From Alitta virens (Eukaryota; Annelida; Polychaeta; Phyllodocida; Nereididae): a stretch of DNA of 64,000 nt. A program made the position numbers and the translations under genes. The notes under the pieces were generated by a model that did no database searches, was not told where the DNA came from, and saw only the letters and a program-made list of their open reading frames with translations. Position 1 is the stretch's first letter. Every line of letters starts with the position of its first letter. Below are positions 1-10,831 of this stretch, one piece after another. The stretch lies in assembly GCA_932294295.1 (NCBI GenBank), contig OW028576.1, positions 45,176,247 to 45,240,246 on the forward strand, read 5' to 3'.

Positions 1-192
1 AAATTCATACCGAGTTGCGTTTTTGGCTCCCACACCTTTCAGAAAACCTTTTTTATATCGTATATCAGCAATTTATTTTGTGTGTTGGTTCAGTATTCCA
101 GAACTGCCAGGGCGGTTTTGAGGTGATCATTGTCTTAGCAATGGGTGTTTCATGATCCAAAGACCTGCTATAATTTGTTTTCTTTTATGCAG

Positions 193-459
193 ACAAGCCA
201 TCAGGCCAACCACAGATAATTGGGAACATGGTAATGGCTGATTCTACAATCACATTTATATGTGATGCTGGGAGAGTTAATGGAACCATCACTTGGTACA
301 AGTGGCAGTTTGCGAACGGCACTGACCTTGGAAACACAACTGAAAGGGCATGGGCATATAAAGTCAAAGAAGGTGACAATATTCTTATGTTTGAGTGCAT
401 TGTTGGAAATCCTGTTGGACAAAGTACACCTTCTGCTCCTATTGCTGTACAAACAAGGG
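193..459 (+). CDS. Ig-domain exon of paralog 1
   Basis: This is a symmetric phase 1 exon of 267 nt after a TTTTATGCAG acceptor, followed by a GTATGT donor. It encodes about 89 residues, starting KPSGQPQ and containing [14 protein letters not shown]. It aligns with the third Ig exon of the complete paralog (35310-35588). The WYKW core, the sequons and the first cysteine are conserved, but the strands after GNTTE diverge. Confidence 0.82.
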
Positions 460-3400
460 GTATGTAGGTCTACTTATTATATTAACTAACAGTTTCAGGC
501 CTCATCGAATGACCTTCTAATGGAAACGTGATATCATTTCAGAACAGTTGGGATACTCACCTGTTACAATCATTGTCTGCACCCTACTTGCATGTAGTTT
601 GGCTGCAATGGCTGTGTGTCTCTTCTGCAGATGGAAACGCAACAATGGTATGTTGATATTGCTCTCACATGGAATGATGTAACAAAATAATTCGGATGGA
701 AATACCGCCAGACATGCAGTATCATGAAACTTTTTTTGTTGTTTTACCTTTATTTTTTCATTAAATTTTTTTAACTTTTCTTTTCCTATTTAACTATGTT
801 AAGCCATCTTTTGTGTTTATGTGAAATCGAGAATGCATGTTTTTGAATAGATATATATGCCGCTTGGCATTTTTTCTATTTTTTGGAAAAGAAATGATAA
901 TAATAATAACAGAAAACTTTAGTCCAAGGCCAACAATAAGCCACTGGCTCAATGATGCAATGTGACATGTGCTGGGCTTACAAGTTGCATGACATGAACA
1001 TATGAATATATTATTTATATTTTTTACACACAGTTTCGTGAAACAATGGCAAACCAGGTCAATGTCATTCCGGTTAGCGCGAGTGCAAGGCCAACAATTA
1101 GCCACTGGTGGTGACAATTACACAACATTGATGCAATGTGGCATGTTGTCTGTGCTGGGCTTATTAGTTGACATGAACATATGAATATATAGTTATGATA
1201 GAGATACCGCCAGAGATAAAGGATGACAAATTAGGTCAGTGCAATCCGGTTAGCTCCAATGCAAGGCAAACATTAAGCCACTGATACTGGCATGTTATCT
1301 GCGCTTGGCATATCAGTTGACATGAATGTATCACTCGTGTTTTTCTTGTAGCTCAACTGAATGTAGTTGGATTCCTGATCTGGAAACACTCATGAGTAAC
1401 TCAGATCTTAAAGATCTGCTGTTGGGCCACCATACTTGGCACATGATCTTCTATGTGTACCATTTATTGAATTTATTAAATATAGCCACTCTTCCCAAAG
1501 GCTTATTGGCACACCAGTTTAGGGAAGAGTACAGTAAACAAATATATTAATAGCATAATGATACTAAAAGAAGTGGAAATGTAATAAGGAAGAAGATGCA
1601 AATGTAGTAAAGGGAAATTGGTGTACAATCAAATAATTTTGATGTGTAATAATCTTTTTTTATATTTACAATTGAAAACCATGGACACAATGCGTTTTTT
1701 CTTTGGCATATAATTTGATGTTTCATAGGTTATGCAGTGTCTGGCAAATTCATATCTCACAGCAGGTAGCTTTAAATTGTTGGTATGTGTAGTAAAATAT
1801 CTGTGGGTAGCATAAATCATTATAAAATTTCCTTTTTTGCAGCTCCATCTCAGACCAATCAGACTAAGAGACCTAGAGAAAAGCAAACTGCCCAATGGAA
1901 GGTAAAAGGTTGGTATCAATTCACACAATTGGACTGTTCTTAGAACACTAATAGTTATAATTAAATAAGTCTTACCTGCAAGATCTTTGGTAGCAGGATT
2001 CTACTAATTCCACAACAGTTGACTTATATTGAATTTTTTAAATAATATTCCCAAATATGATTGCAAATAGTGCATTCAATTTGACCTTGCACCTTACCTT
2101 ATAGACTTTGCCTGCATTTCTGTCAGTTTGTCCCGATCTTTTGTCTCTCCATCTGTAGACATGAGTTCAAAGATTGGTCAGCTTGGCTTTTTTAGGTAAC
2201 AATGGTCAATAGCCTTCAGGTCTTTGTGGTTTTCCTCTTTCCCCTCACTGATCATACAAGTGAGCAATGAGGCTCTTCCCTCTGATTAACTATCCATGAC
2301 GCAATGTTTACATTGGTACAACCTTCAGTTGGATGAACTAGAGAAGGATTGGACACTTCAGAAGTAATAAAACAATATTCATTATTAGGTGAATTAAGTA
2401 GAGTCAAATTCACCCATATCTGGCCAAAGATCCCCTGCTGCTGTCTTGTACCTTTGATGTACACACTGCGCTTCAATGAGTACACCCCTCATCAATGATG
2501 CCCCTGCATCTGCAGCAATTAACTCCCTCAATTCCAAAGTCAAAGCCGCATGATCCAAGGATTCTAAAAGTGTTTTTACTGAGTTTCTAGGCCTAATATT
2601 AAGGGAGTTATATGTTAAAAAAATGTATCAATTTGGAAGTACTTTTTTGTAAAATATCTTATCTTAGTCTCACAATAACTCAGGAAGCATTAGATGAGGC
2701 TATATCCATCTTAAAGCTGAAAACCTTTTCTTCATGATGACGTTATGTCATATGCGTTGTAATTTGTCGAAACTGAGATAGAGACACACCTGTTAAGATG
2801 CCAATTTTTTTGTGGATGTGCCCAGATGTGTCATACTATATCAGATAAAAACTTGCTTTTTCTGTTCTAAATGACCAATGCAGACTGCAGAGTCACTTAT
2901 GATACAGTTTTTTTTGTTTTTTATTTCTGTGAATTTTGCTTTTGGCTACATATACGACATATATATGTGAATATGGTTTCATAGTGCATATTGTTATGAT
3001 TTGTGTTTTTTTTTCTCCAAATATCGAGATATAAAATTCTGAAAGTATGAAATACAATAAAGGAAAATTTTCAAGCATATCCTGAGTATAGAGGAAAGAT
3101 TTGCATTGCAGCCTATATATGAATACATATTTAGCACCCCTTTCCATTGTTTCCCCTTGGAATCAGTGAGGGGGAGTTGCAAAACTTTCTTTCTCTTGTA
3201 AAACTATTGCACAAGTGTAATCAAAGGTCCGTAAATATACTAGTCCGGACAGAAAATAATTCAAGAACAAGTGCAACAACATCAGAATCAAAAATGTCTA
3301 AAAAACTTTTTGCCACAGCTGTAACTAGATACAGTGGTTGATAATTGATAAGTTATGTTATTCATTCATTGCATTAGATGATGAAAACCAGCCTACTACA

Positions 3401-5918
3401 GTGAAATCAGCCCCATATGATGAAGTCCGCATTTTGCCACCTGTGATGCATTATCTTAAAGGTATGTAATAACACCGGCTGCCATGGAAAGATGTAAGAT
3501 AAGATAAAAAAGATAGATAAGACAAGACAAGACAAGACAAGATAAGATAAGATAAGATTAGACAAGATAAGATAAAATAATCTTTATCGTAATTTTGTAC
3601 AAAATGAAACGCTTTGAGGAGAGAGGTACAATAACAACCTACACTTGTACACATTAATGCAACTAAAAAAACAAAGCATATATTTATAATACAGCATGAA
3701 TTATATAAAACAATTGCAAAGAGATCATACTGAGATACTCAATCGCAATAGCACCACATGTGACCATTTATAAACATGATTGAACAATCTAGTACTGTGT
3801 GGTACAAAGTACATTTTGAATCTCGTTGCGCGTCATAGATCTATAGATCTATAGACAGATAGACTGATAAATTGATAGATTGATAGATGGATAGATTGAT
3901 AGTTAGATAGGTAGATGGATAGGTAGATAGATAGGTAGACAGATTGATTAATAGATTGATATATCAATAGACAGATAGATAGATAGATAGATAGACAGAT
4001 GGACTGATAGATAGATAGATAGATTGATAGATTAATAGATTGATAGATAGATAAATAGATAGACAGATAGACAGATAGACAGATAGACAGACAGACAGAT
4101 AGACAGATAGAGAATAACTTCCTAACAATATACAAAATAGTACATTATAAAACACATGTTTTCAGTAGGTATGTGCTGGAACCTTACAGGTTTTGTTTTA
4201 GATGCGACACTTACGATGACATTAGAGTGACTAACATATTAGAGGTTATACTGTGAGTTGGGCTGAAAATAACTAAATAGAGTATTCGTGAAACAACTGT
4301 CTGAAGGCTATTCAATTTGTTCGACGAGTCGTGAGTTTAAACTAACAAAGGGATTATCCTAAAATGTTGATTAGTTTCTTTTATAAACAGTCAAGGTTGG
4401 CTGGTGATATTCAATAGTCCTTCACGCCTTAAATCTACCAACATTAACAACCAATGTGACTCTGCCGAAGCACTTTGGCAGACTGAAAAATGTTGGACTG
4501 TTTGCCAGTGTAGCTAGGCACTATAAGGTGTGAATTTCATACACTTTGTCCCAGATTAGTTTAGCATCAGACAGTGCGTTGAGCAGGGTTGAGCAGGATT
4601 AGCAGGGTTGAGCAGGGTTGAGCAGGGTTGAGCTGGGTATCAACAGCTAGGACTCTACACAATGCACACTGTTTAGCTATATCTAGTCCCTAGCTCCCTA
4701 GCACTCTCTCCACTTAGCACTTAATACTCCCTATAATTAGCATTCTGCAACTAGTGCTTCTGTGGAAGAGTACTTCCTGTACGGCCACTGCGTCAGTATG
4801 CGTCGTCAAGGGATGCTTGAATACACGTCTGTACAGTCTGAAGATCTACGCTACTGTGTTCGTCCTCCGCCACGTCCGCCAGGTGGCTACGTGTCTCACG
4901 ACGGTGGCGACCTCTGCCACATTTCATAAACCTAGCTTTCCTTACACTTAGCTCTCCCAACACCTAGTTTTCCCTGCACTTAGCACTCTCTATGATGAGC
5001 TATCTGCCCCTAGCTCCCCCCTATACCTAGCACTCCCTATAATTAGCACTTAGCACCTAGTGCGCAATGAAAACCTAGTGCTCTGAACCTAGCATTCCAT
5101 GCTGTCCACACTTGAATAACCATTAAGATTAACACGTCGATAATCTTAATTCAAATAAGCACACACAGACAGCCCTATCACACATGAAAAATAGGCTAGC
5201 TAAGTATAGCTCCACTTTCTTAAAATTGTACCTTATTTAATATGCAGATGATGGCCATGTGTAGCCATTGCCCAAGAACAATGTCAAGATCTCTGAAAAA
5301 GAAATTCAGCTAAGATTAATAGTGCTGATAAATTAACATTCAAATAATTGTATTGTTCCAATTATGCTGGTCATACATTACACCAGCTGCAACAGGCAGA
5401 TGTAATGATAAGATATGGCTTAAATAAGTCGAGCCACTTTTCAAAAAGTTGTACTGTAATTGCAGATGAAGATGACGGCTATGTGGGTCCTTCACCTAGG
5501 AATTATGCCAACATATCTGAGAAAAGAGTAGATGCTAAGCTTTATGAGAACAACCCTGCTGCCATGCCACCTCCTGTTTATGAAGAGCCTGATTGTAAGA
5601 ACAAAAGCTTTTGTATTTTATCCACATATCAGATTAAATATTTCATTGTCTCAATGAAGCCTGCCATTTGTATAAGCTGCTACTAAACACAAATGTAATG
5701 ATGATGATGAGTCCATATTTTGATATTGATCTTACAAAGAAATTTCTCAAATGAATGAATAAAACACCAATTACACTTTATGGATGCTCTAAATTACTTT
5801 GAATGAAACTTAACTCCTTAAGAATGGTTATTTCTATGTCTACATTAATTTCTATTTTCTTCATTTTTTCTTTAATATTTCAGTTAAGGAGATGCCCACT
5901 TACCTGGAACTCCACTGA
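193..5918 (+). CDS. Ig-domain transmembrane receptor, paralog 1 (3' part; 5' end outside window)
   Basis: Six exons can be read: 193-459 (Ig domain), 543-647 (membrane span), 1843 to about 1908 (juxtamembrane), 3378-3461, 5466-5594 and 5884-5918 (tail, ending in TGA). All have AG/GT borders and all are phase 1, so reading continues through every junction. The Ig exon has the cysteine pair (TFICDAG, MFECIVG), the tryptophan (ITWYKW) and sequons NGT and NTT. The tail carries APYDEV, GYVGP, NYANI, LYENN, VYEEP and TYLEL, which resemble SH2 ligands. The gene matches exon for exon the 3' part of the complete paralog at 25940-41362. The first exons, presumably the signal peptide and N-terminal Ig domains, lie left of the window. 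The third exon has two possible donors: GTAAAA after 1901 breaks phase, GTTGGT after 1908 keeps it. A plasma-membrane recognition or adhesion receptor is inferred; the ligand is unknown. Confidence 0.8.
543..647 (+). CDS. Transmembrane exon of paralog 1
   Basis: Exon of 105 nt, phase 1 on both sides. It encodes a short stalk and one hydrophobic span ([19 protein letters not shown]), followed by [10 protein letters not shown]. The basic cluster on the C-terminal side gives a type I topology with the tail in the cytosol. The span is clearly different from that of paralog 2. Confidence 0.8.
648..1842 (+). repeat. Intron with three degenerate tandem repeats of about 165 bp
   Basis: Within this intron of paralog 1 a block is repeated at about 925-1010, 1083-1192 and 1256-1335. 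Each copy holds 'aaggcCAACAaTtAGCCACTG', then a GCAATGTGGCATGT-like string, then GACATGAACATATGAATATA. I see no coding sequence here beyond chance frames. Confidence 0.6.
1909..3377. other. Intron of paralog 1, no recognised feature
   Basis: AT-rich intron between the juxtamembrane exon and the first tail exon. The open frames here are short, have no domain-like motif and no splice context consistent with the gene. I see nothing supportable in it. Confidence 0.5.
3378..3461 (+). CDS. Cytoplasmic tail exon of paralog 1 (APYDEV motif)
   Basis: 84-nt phase 1 exon (acceptor ATTAG, donor GTATGT). It encodes 28 residues centred on [18 protein letters not shown]. By eye, 24 of 28 residues are identical to the matching exon 40703-40786 of paralog 2. 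The tyrosine is followed by DEV, a plausible SH2 ligand. It is not a canonical ITIM because position -2 is alanine. Confidence 0.82.
3482..3575 (+). repeat. Simple repeat (GACAA/GATAA)n
   Basis: Pentamer array of gataa and gacaa units just downstream of a tail exon, inside an intron. It explains the serine/leucine-rich reverse frame over this stretch. Confidence 0.9.
3836..4118 (+). repeat. GATA/GACA microsatellite, about 280 bp
   Basis: Long run of gata, gaca and gatt tetramers (for example four gata in a row near 3976, then gaca-gata alternation to 4118). The reverse-strand open frames rich in YLSI are translations of this repeat and not genes. Confidence 0.95.
4560..5100 (+). repeat. Low-complexity block with GAGCAGGGTT and CTAGCACTCCCT motifs
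   Basis: At 4574-4632 the decamer gagcagggtt recurs about five times. From 4680 to 5100 a CTAGCACTYYCT / ATAATTAGCACTTAGCACC motif recurs in degenerate form on both sides of an open island at 4741-4929. The whole block lies in the intron of paralog 1 between its last two long tail exons. Confidence 0.6.
5466..5594 (+). CDS. Main cytoplasmic tail exon of paralog 1 (tyrosine/proline-rich)
   Basis: 129-nt phase 1 exon (acceptor TTGCAG, donor GTAAGA). It encodes 43 residues with four tyrosines, in GYVGP, NYANI, LYENN and VYEEP, and a PPP run. YxN motifs (YENN here, YVNI in paralog 2) are known ligand types for Grb2-family SH2 domains; use here is inference. About 37 of 43 residues match the paralog 2 exon by eye. 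Confidence 0.85.
5884..5918 (+). CDS. Terminal coding exon of paralog 1
   Basis: After a pyrimidine-rich acceptor (AATATTTCAG) the frame reads [10 protein letters not shown] and stops at TGA 5916-5918. The same residues, with R for the first K, end paralog 2. The last tyrosine sits in TYLEL, a YxxL motif. Confidence 0.8.
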
Positions 5919-6845
5919 ATGCAGCGAAGTGGCATTACCACTTTTATGAATTGAAATGAGAGCAACATCAGAACTGGTCGCTCACACTTTTACTCATATT
6001 TAAACTTTTGGAGAAAGTATATCATTTTGTGAAGAATGTACAACATAAATCTGTATCTCAATGTATTTGCATGCTATATGATATTTCTCATGTCTTATTA
6101 TGAATAAAACAAGATCTATCGACAAACCTTTAATACTTATATTTTCTTGACTTGAAAATACAATTTTTCCACTTGAAGGGGCAAAGGTTTATCATATATA
6201 AGTAGAACCAAAAGTAAAACAGTGTTTTCTTTGAGGATGTGTGTGTGTAGGGAAATCACATTCAGGGGCAAGATAATAGGAAGATAGTTTCCAAGGGGAA
6301 CTAAGGCTATCTAGTCAGTACTGTAAATCATTTCCCTGTAGGTTTTGTGGTATCATGTCGGCATGTTTCTCACAGTATTTTGCTGCCAAAATTATATTTT
6401 TATAGTAGTGTGCTTTATACCAAATTTACAGTATTTTACCATAAAAATACAATAAAAGCGAAAGAAAATAACAGAAACTTGTTACAGTGTATTATTGATG
6501 AATCAGACTCAATATGATGACTTACTATTTCTAAAGTTTTTAGAAATACTATTCCATAGACTTTTTATTTAGTAATATTAGTGTGTATTATTCACAGGGT
6601 TTACAGAAGATAGAGGTTATTGAAGTAATGAAATTTCCAAGAGAAAATTTATTGACCCTTTTCAGATGTTGATTGACCCTTTGCAGATGTTGGTTGGAAT
6701 GACTAACTTGTGAATGTTGTTGCATCGCTATTGGGATGGTTCCCATAAAGTCATGGCTGCAATGTAAATTTGCAAAGATTATAAAAAAATGTATTTTTCA
6801 CAGGAAATGTCAGTATACATTTTAAGAGTGTTGTAGTTCAGAACT
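5919..6845 (+). other. 3' untranslated region and flank of paralog 1
   Basis: An AATAAA polyadenylation hexamer lies at 6103-6108. The sequence remains recognisably similar to the 3' flank of paralog 2 (41363-42440) as far as GGAAATGTCAGTATACAT near 6805-6822. Shortly after that a truncated BEL/Pao element begins. The homology shows that the duplicated segment extended well past the gene end. Confidence 0.6.
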
Positions 6846-7850
6846 CAGAACAAATTTATTTGACAAAGCATATAAAAATATACAAGATCAGGAGGCGAGG
6901 GCCTATGCTCCACAAACCATCAGTATCTTGGTAAGGCTTCAAAGCTGAATACTTTCCACCAGTAGCACCACGCTTCGACACCTTACTTAGTTCTGCTTGC
7001 ATTGTCCTTTGCACGTCCTTAATGACAATTGCATCTCCCCTTGAAGTACAGTGTCTTTATATCATCCAAAATTAAGACTTCATTTGTCTACAAGCTTGTA
7101 AAACATTTACGGACCATTCCACCAATAAGAAGTCTCATATAACTCACTGGGTACTCTACCTCTAGTGATCCAGTCAGCAGTATTGAGCTTTACACTCATC
7201 CATGCTCAGTCGTTCATGTCCTCATTTGTGGTAGCTTGGATCTTATCAAGTCTCACCCCTTCATAAACTTTGAATCTTGTGCTTGGTTTATTTATCATAC
7301 AAAGGACAGTTTCTGAGTCAACAAAATGCGAAACTCTTTCAACATCAAATCTCATTTCTCTCTCAATAATTCCCCTTCTCCTCTTCAAGAGCAATGCTGC
7401 ATTCAATTCCATCTGAGTAGTAGATAATTTGCTAACAGGTGCTATTCTGCATTTTGCAAGGATGAGTTGACACCAGAATTTTCCATCATCAAGTTGCCAT
7501 CTGATAGGTTGACAAACAGCATTTTCAGGTTGAAGACATCTTGCTGAAACAAAGACATAAAAATATCGATCCACTTTGCTCTCAGATTGGAAGGTAAAGC
7601 ATCATCCCAGTTTTCTGGACCAGGTTTCATGCAAATGAATTTTGGCGCGCAGAATGAAAGGGCAAAGAAAACCAAGCGGGTCAAACATAGACATGAATTG
7701 CTTTAATACAAGTCTCCTTGTGAGGACATCAGGAATTGCTGTAGGTACATCATTTGTAGTTAAGCTTGGGCCTGTACGACTGCCTTGCCACTTCTTAGAG
7801 AAATTCAATTTCACATAAAAAAAGTATGCAGTCAGTGACAGGACTTCCAA
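6846..7850 (-). pseudogene. BEL/Pao A17 peptidase, RNase H and integrase start (broken)
   Basis: Overlapping fragments in different frames carry LTRRLVLKQF, FDPLGFLCPFILRAKIHLHE (the A17 hallmark FDPLG), RIAPVSKLSTTQMELNAA and VDSETVL (RNase H like, DS kept) and IQATTNE. Near 6915-6975 an N-terminal integrase segment follows. Frameshifts separate all of these, so it is a relic. Confidence 0.8.
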
Positions 7851-7887
7851 ATTACACCTAATACTCTGGTATTTTTCGCTGTTCCTT

Positions 7888-8979
7888 TCAACAGTGAGAC
7901 TTCCACAGGTGCGTCACTACTGCTGCGGCCACTTTCCTCATCCGTGTATTGCCAACACTTATTTTAAATCCACCCTTTGCAAGCATGACTTTAACCTCTC
8001 CAGTGACTTTCAAAGTAGTGGAAATATCAGAAACTGAGTCAATCAAATCATCAACATAGCTTGACTTTCGCAGGACATATGCAGCTGCAGGACTATCAGC
8101 TTGAAATCGACCAGCTGTCTTGTACAGAGCTTCAGTGCTGATTTCTGCTGCTGATCGATCTCCCATATTGACTCGCATCATCACATAGACATCAGGTTCC
8201 TTTGTTACATCCAAATCAAAAACCTGTGACAATGCTGTTCCAGAAGTTCATGTGCACTGACTTGAACATTTATCTGATGTTACCAACAAATGCTACCTTC
8301 TCCTCTCGCCATCTCAGTAACAAACTAATCAAATTGTTGATGTAATCATCAGGTCCCTTGGTGAATGCAGAGTTCAGTGAAACACCTTTACACAGTTGAC
8401 TTGAGTTAAAAACAATACGCACTAGTGTAGATTTAGAATTTGAATTCTGCACTGTCAGATGATTTATGTAGTATTTTGGACCATTCCAGTTTGTCTTTCA
8501 TCTTTAGACAGCATTCTTGCAACATTTCTATCCAACGTATCTTGAATTTGAGCTTTGAATTTCTCAGCCCATTCAGGGTCCTTTGCTAAAATATGCTTAG
8601 TTGACTTGAGGGTAGCTAGTGCGACATAATAATTATCAGGTAATGTTACACGATCCACTAACCAGGGATATCTAGTTGTCCAACACTTATGATCTTCATC
8701 ATACTTCAGGTTTTCTTGGATCATGATTAACTCTTGCTCCTCTTTAAAGAAATAAGAGTGACCAATAATTGGACATATGTCACATTTACAGCTTCCACAA
8801 TGTGGGTTTGTTTCAGTTACTAGTTCTTCACCATTGATGAAGTTTAGTATGTCTACTTTACAAAACATTGTGCAAGCAGAAACTGAGTGGTCTCTATTGA
8901 TACTTGATAAGTGTTGAGTTGAGAATTCAGGATGTGTCCAAGTGCACATGATTGCAGTTAGTGTTGATCCTGTACTCAT
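7888..8979 (-). pseudogene. BEL/Pao reverse transcriptase region (broken)
   Basis: The 8464-8979 fragment has the pre-RT region (WLVDRVTLPDNYYVALATL, then KAQIQDTLDRN). The 8270-8452 fragment has RIVFNSSQ and SLNSAFTKGPDDYINNL, typical of the BEL/Pao fingers and palm. The 7888-8232 fragment has the catalytic box SYVDDLIDSV followed by LAKGGFKIS. The residue pattern is BEL/Pao rather than Gypsy or Copia. At least three frame breaks are present. Confidence 0.85.
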
Positions 8980-8991
8980 GAATTGTTTTGA

Positions 8992-9468
8992 TCATGATGG
9001 AAGATAATTTGGTGTTTCTATTAGATCAGTGTGATGACCTTGTATGCAGACACCTAATTCTCCCTGCATGAAACTGAGATGCTCCCCTTCGCTGTGCAAC
9101 TCATGCTTTGGGTGTAATCCAAAGTAATCGCACCCTAACAGAACATCAACTTTTAGGAACTTTTGCTGTAACAGTGAAACATCATATTCTGGAAATAATT
9201 CAGATAAGCAACTTTCATCAAGCTTGGACACTGGACGTGATTTTCATTCATACCAAAAGTCATAAATCATAATTGGAACTATTTTACCAGACATTGTGCG
9301 AACTAAAATTTCATACAGCCTTGAGTCATACTCAGTGTCAATATTCCTAATAGTAGTTACACCAAGTGGGTACCTATCCATTTTTTTGACAAAAAGCTTG
9401 TCCACAGCGCTGTGAGTTATGTATGTAGTATTTGACCCATTATCACAGAAAGTGTAGCCATCTTGCAA
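8992..9468 (-). pseudogene. BEL/Pao aspartic protease region (DUF1758-like, broken)
   Basis: The frame 9244-9468 begins with FCDNGSNTTYIT, where retropepsins have D-[ST]-G; here the second residue is N. The next frame, 8992-9231, has VDVLLGCDYFGLHP, the C-terminal loop of this protease family. The two parts are in different frames. Confidence 0.75.
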
Positions 9469-9668
9469 CTGTTTGTCACAAACACATTATGAATAGTGTA
9501 CAACGACATAGACTAGAGATACGTCAGCTGACGTTATAAGAGGAGAAGTCACAACAGCCCAAACAAATACTTGAGCAGGTAGCGTTGAGTTCGAACTACT
9601 TTCTTGAAGACTGTCTGCTGTACACTAGCAAAAGTAGAGAGCCCTGCAGCCTTGATAACATTTTCTTG

Positions 9669-10831
9669 TCAGGTAGGTTGGACAACTGGAGACTGAGGAA
9701 GACTTTCTTCTGAAGTGCCAATGCCTGAGCCAGTAATTACAACTTCAGGACTTGCTTGAACAGACTGACCAACAGCACTTTCTTCCTTAACACCGAAGAA
9801 AGAGCAGCATTTGGATGACTGGAGCTTCTTGTCAATCTCTCCCAAACCATTTGTGGTGTACTTGTAATGGTTCTTGCTCATATGCATGGCAAGTTGACCA
9901 TGGATGAAGGTTCAATGACCACTAGTCTTGTCCAACAAAAGACCAACAACAAGGTACAATGTAAAGGTTTATTCAAAGCAGAAATAGACCCATAAATGTA
10001 CAAACAGGTGCAACCTACAACCCAGACAGAGTCAGGTGGAGATACAGAGACTGTCTCAATAGTGTGCTAGTCTCATAACTAGAAAGGACAAAGCTGTCAC
10101 AATCTAACATGCACAATGCTGTGCTAGTTTCATAGATACAAGGGACAGATAGCTGTCACAGTGTGAACAGGGGTTGTGAGATGGCTCACAAGCCTCCAAG
10201 TCCAGTATCAAGCCTAAGTGTAGGCTGACAGCAATACTCCCTCAGAGCAGAGACCACCTTGGAGGTCAAAGCCCTGACCAGTGTCCACTAGAGCCCAAGA
10301 GAGCTCATGTAGAGGCACTGACCAAGAGTAAGCTTAGTGTTTGAAGGCACTGCATCCCATCTTAAAGGCAGGGATCCCTGTCACCATTGGCCAGCCTGAC
10401 TAGCCAATCAGAGACAAGCTACAGTGCTGCCCTCTATGGGGAAACTAGGCCTTCAGGTTAAAGTGCTGCCACCTGTAGGATATGGTGCTGTCCTCTGTAG
10501 GCAGTGCACAACACCAACAGTCTTGGAATCTCATGAGATACACCCCAAGATCTCCACATACTCGAGGTATTTTCCATCCAATCTTCAGCCTCATTGATTG
10601 TGTCATCATCTTGCAGCACGTCCATATATCTGTCATGGGACGTCTGAACTTCAAGTAACTGACTGGAAATTCTTTTCTGGAAAGTTTCAAGAATTGCTGG
10701 TGCGGTGTTGGCTTCTAATATTACACATTGGTTGAGTGATCTTATGAGCCAATCCCCATGACTGGACCAGCTTGTTTTCAGCTCTCAATGGCGACCTGGT
10801 CAATGGCTGGTTTCTCTTCTGAGTCACTCAT
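9669..10831 (-). pseudogene. BEL/Pao gag region, split by an LTR insertion
   Basis: An ATG at 10829-10831 opens a short frame (MSDSEEKPAIDQVA) that soon hits a stop. Further on, another frame around 10560-10690 reads ISSQLLEVQTSHDRYMD and DTINEAEDWMENT, a coiled acidic segment like Pao gag. The remaining C-terminal part is at 9669-9887. Between them lies a foreign block of about 590 bp. Confidence 0.55.
9931..10518 (-). mobile_element. Probable solo LTR nested in the BEL/Pao gag
   Basis: The 7-bp word AGTCTTG occurs at 9924-9930 and again at 10519-10525, bounding about 588 bp that interrupt gag. On the - strand the block starts near TGTTGGTGTTGTGC, has a CTTTAAGAT TATA-like box about half way and an AATAAA about 40 bp before its end, as expected for one LTR. 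The exact ends (5-bp or 7-bp duplication) are uncertain. Confidence 0.55.

Larger units (their letters stand above)
6846..10831 (-). mobile_element. BEL/Pao LTR retrotransposon, degraded and truncated
   Basis: Read on the - strand, the order is gag (from 10831), aspartic protease of the DUF1758 type, reverse transcriptase, Pao-type A17 peptidase/linker, RNase H and the start of integrase, the usual BEL/Pao order. The frame changes many times, so no long polyprotein remains. The integrase is cut after its N-terminal part near 6846 (a GLWSIGPRLL string that fits the zinc-domain region). No 3' LTR is visible. A second LTR-like insertion sits inside gag. The element lies between the two receptor paralogs. 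Confidence 0.85.

Noticed and set aside
3833..4155. Reverse-strand open frames of 63-100 codons (YLSI repeats)
   Set aside because: Produced by the GATA/GACA microsatellite.
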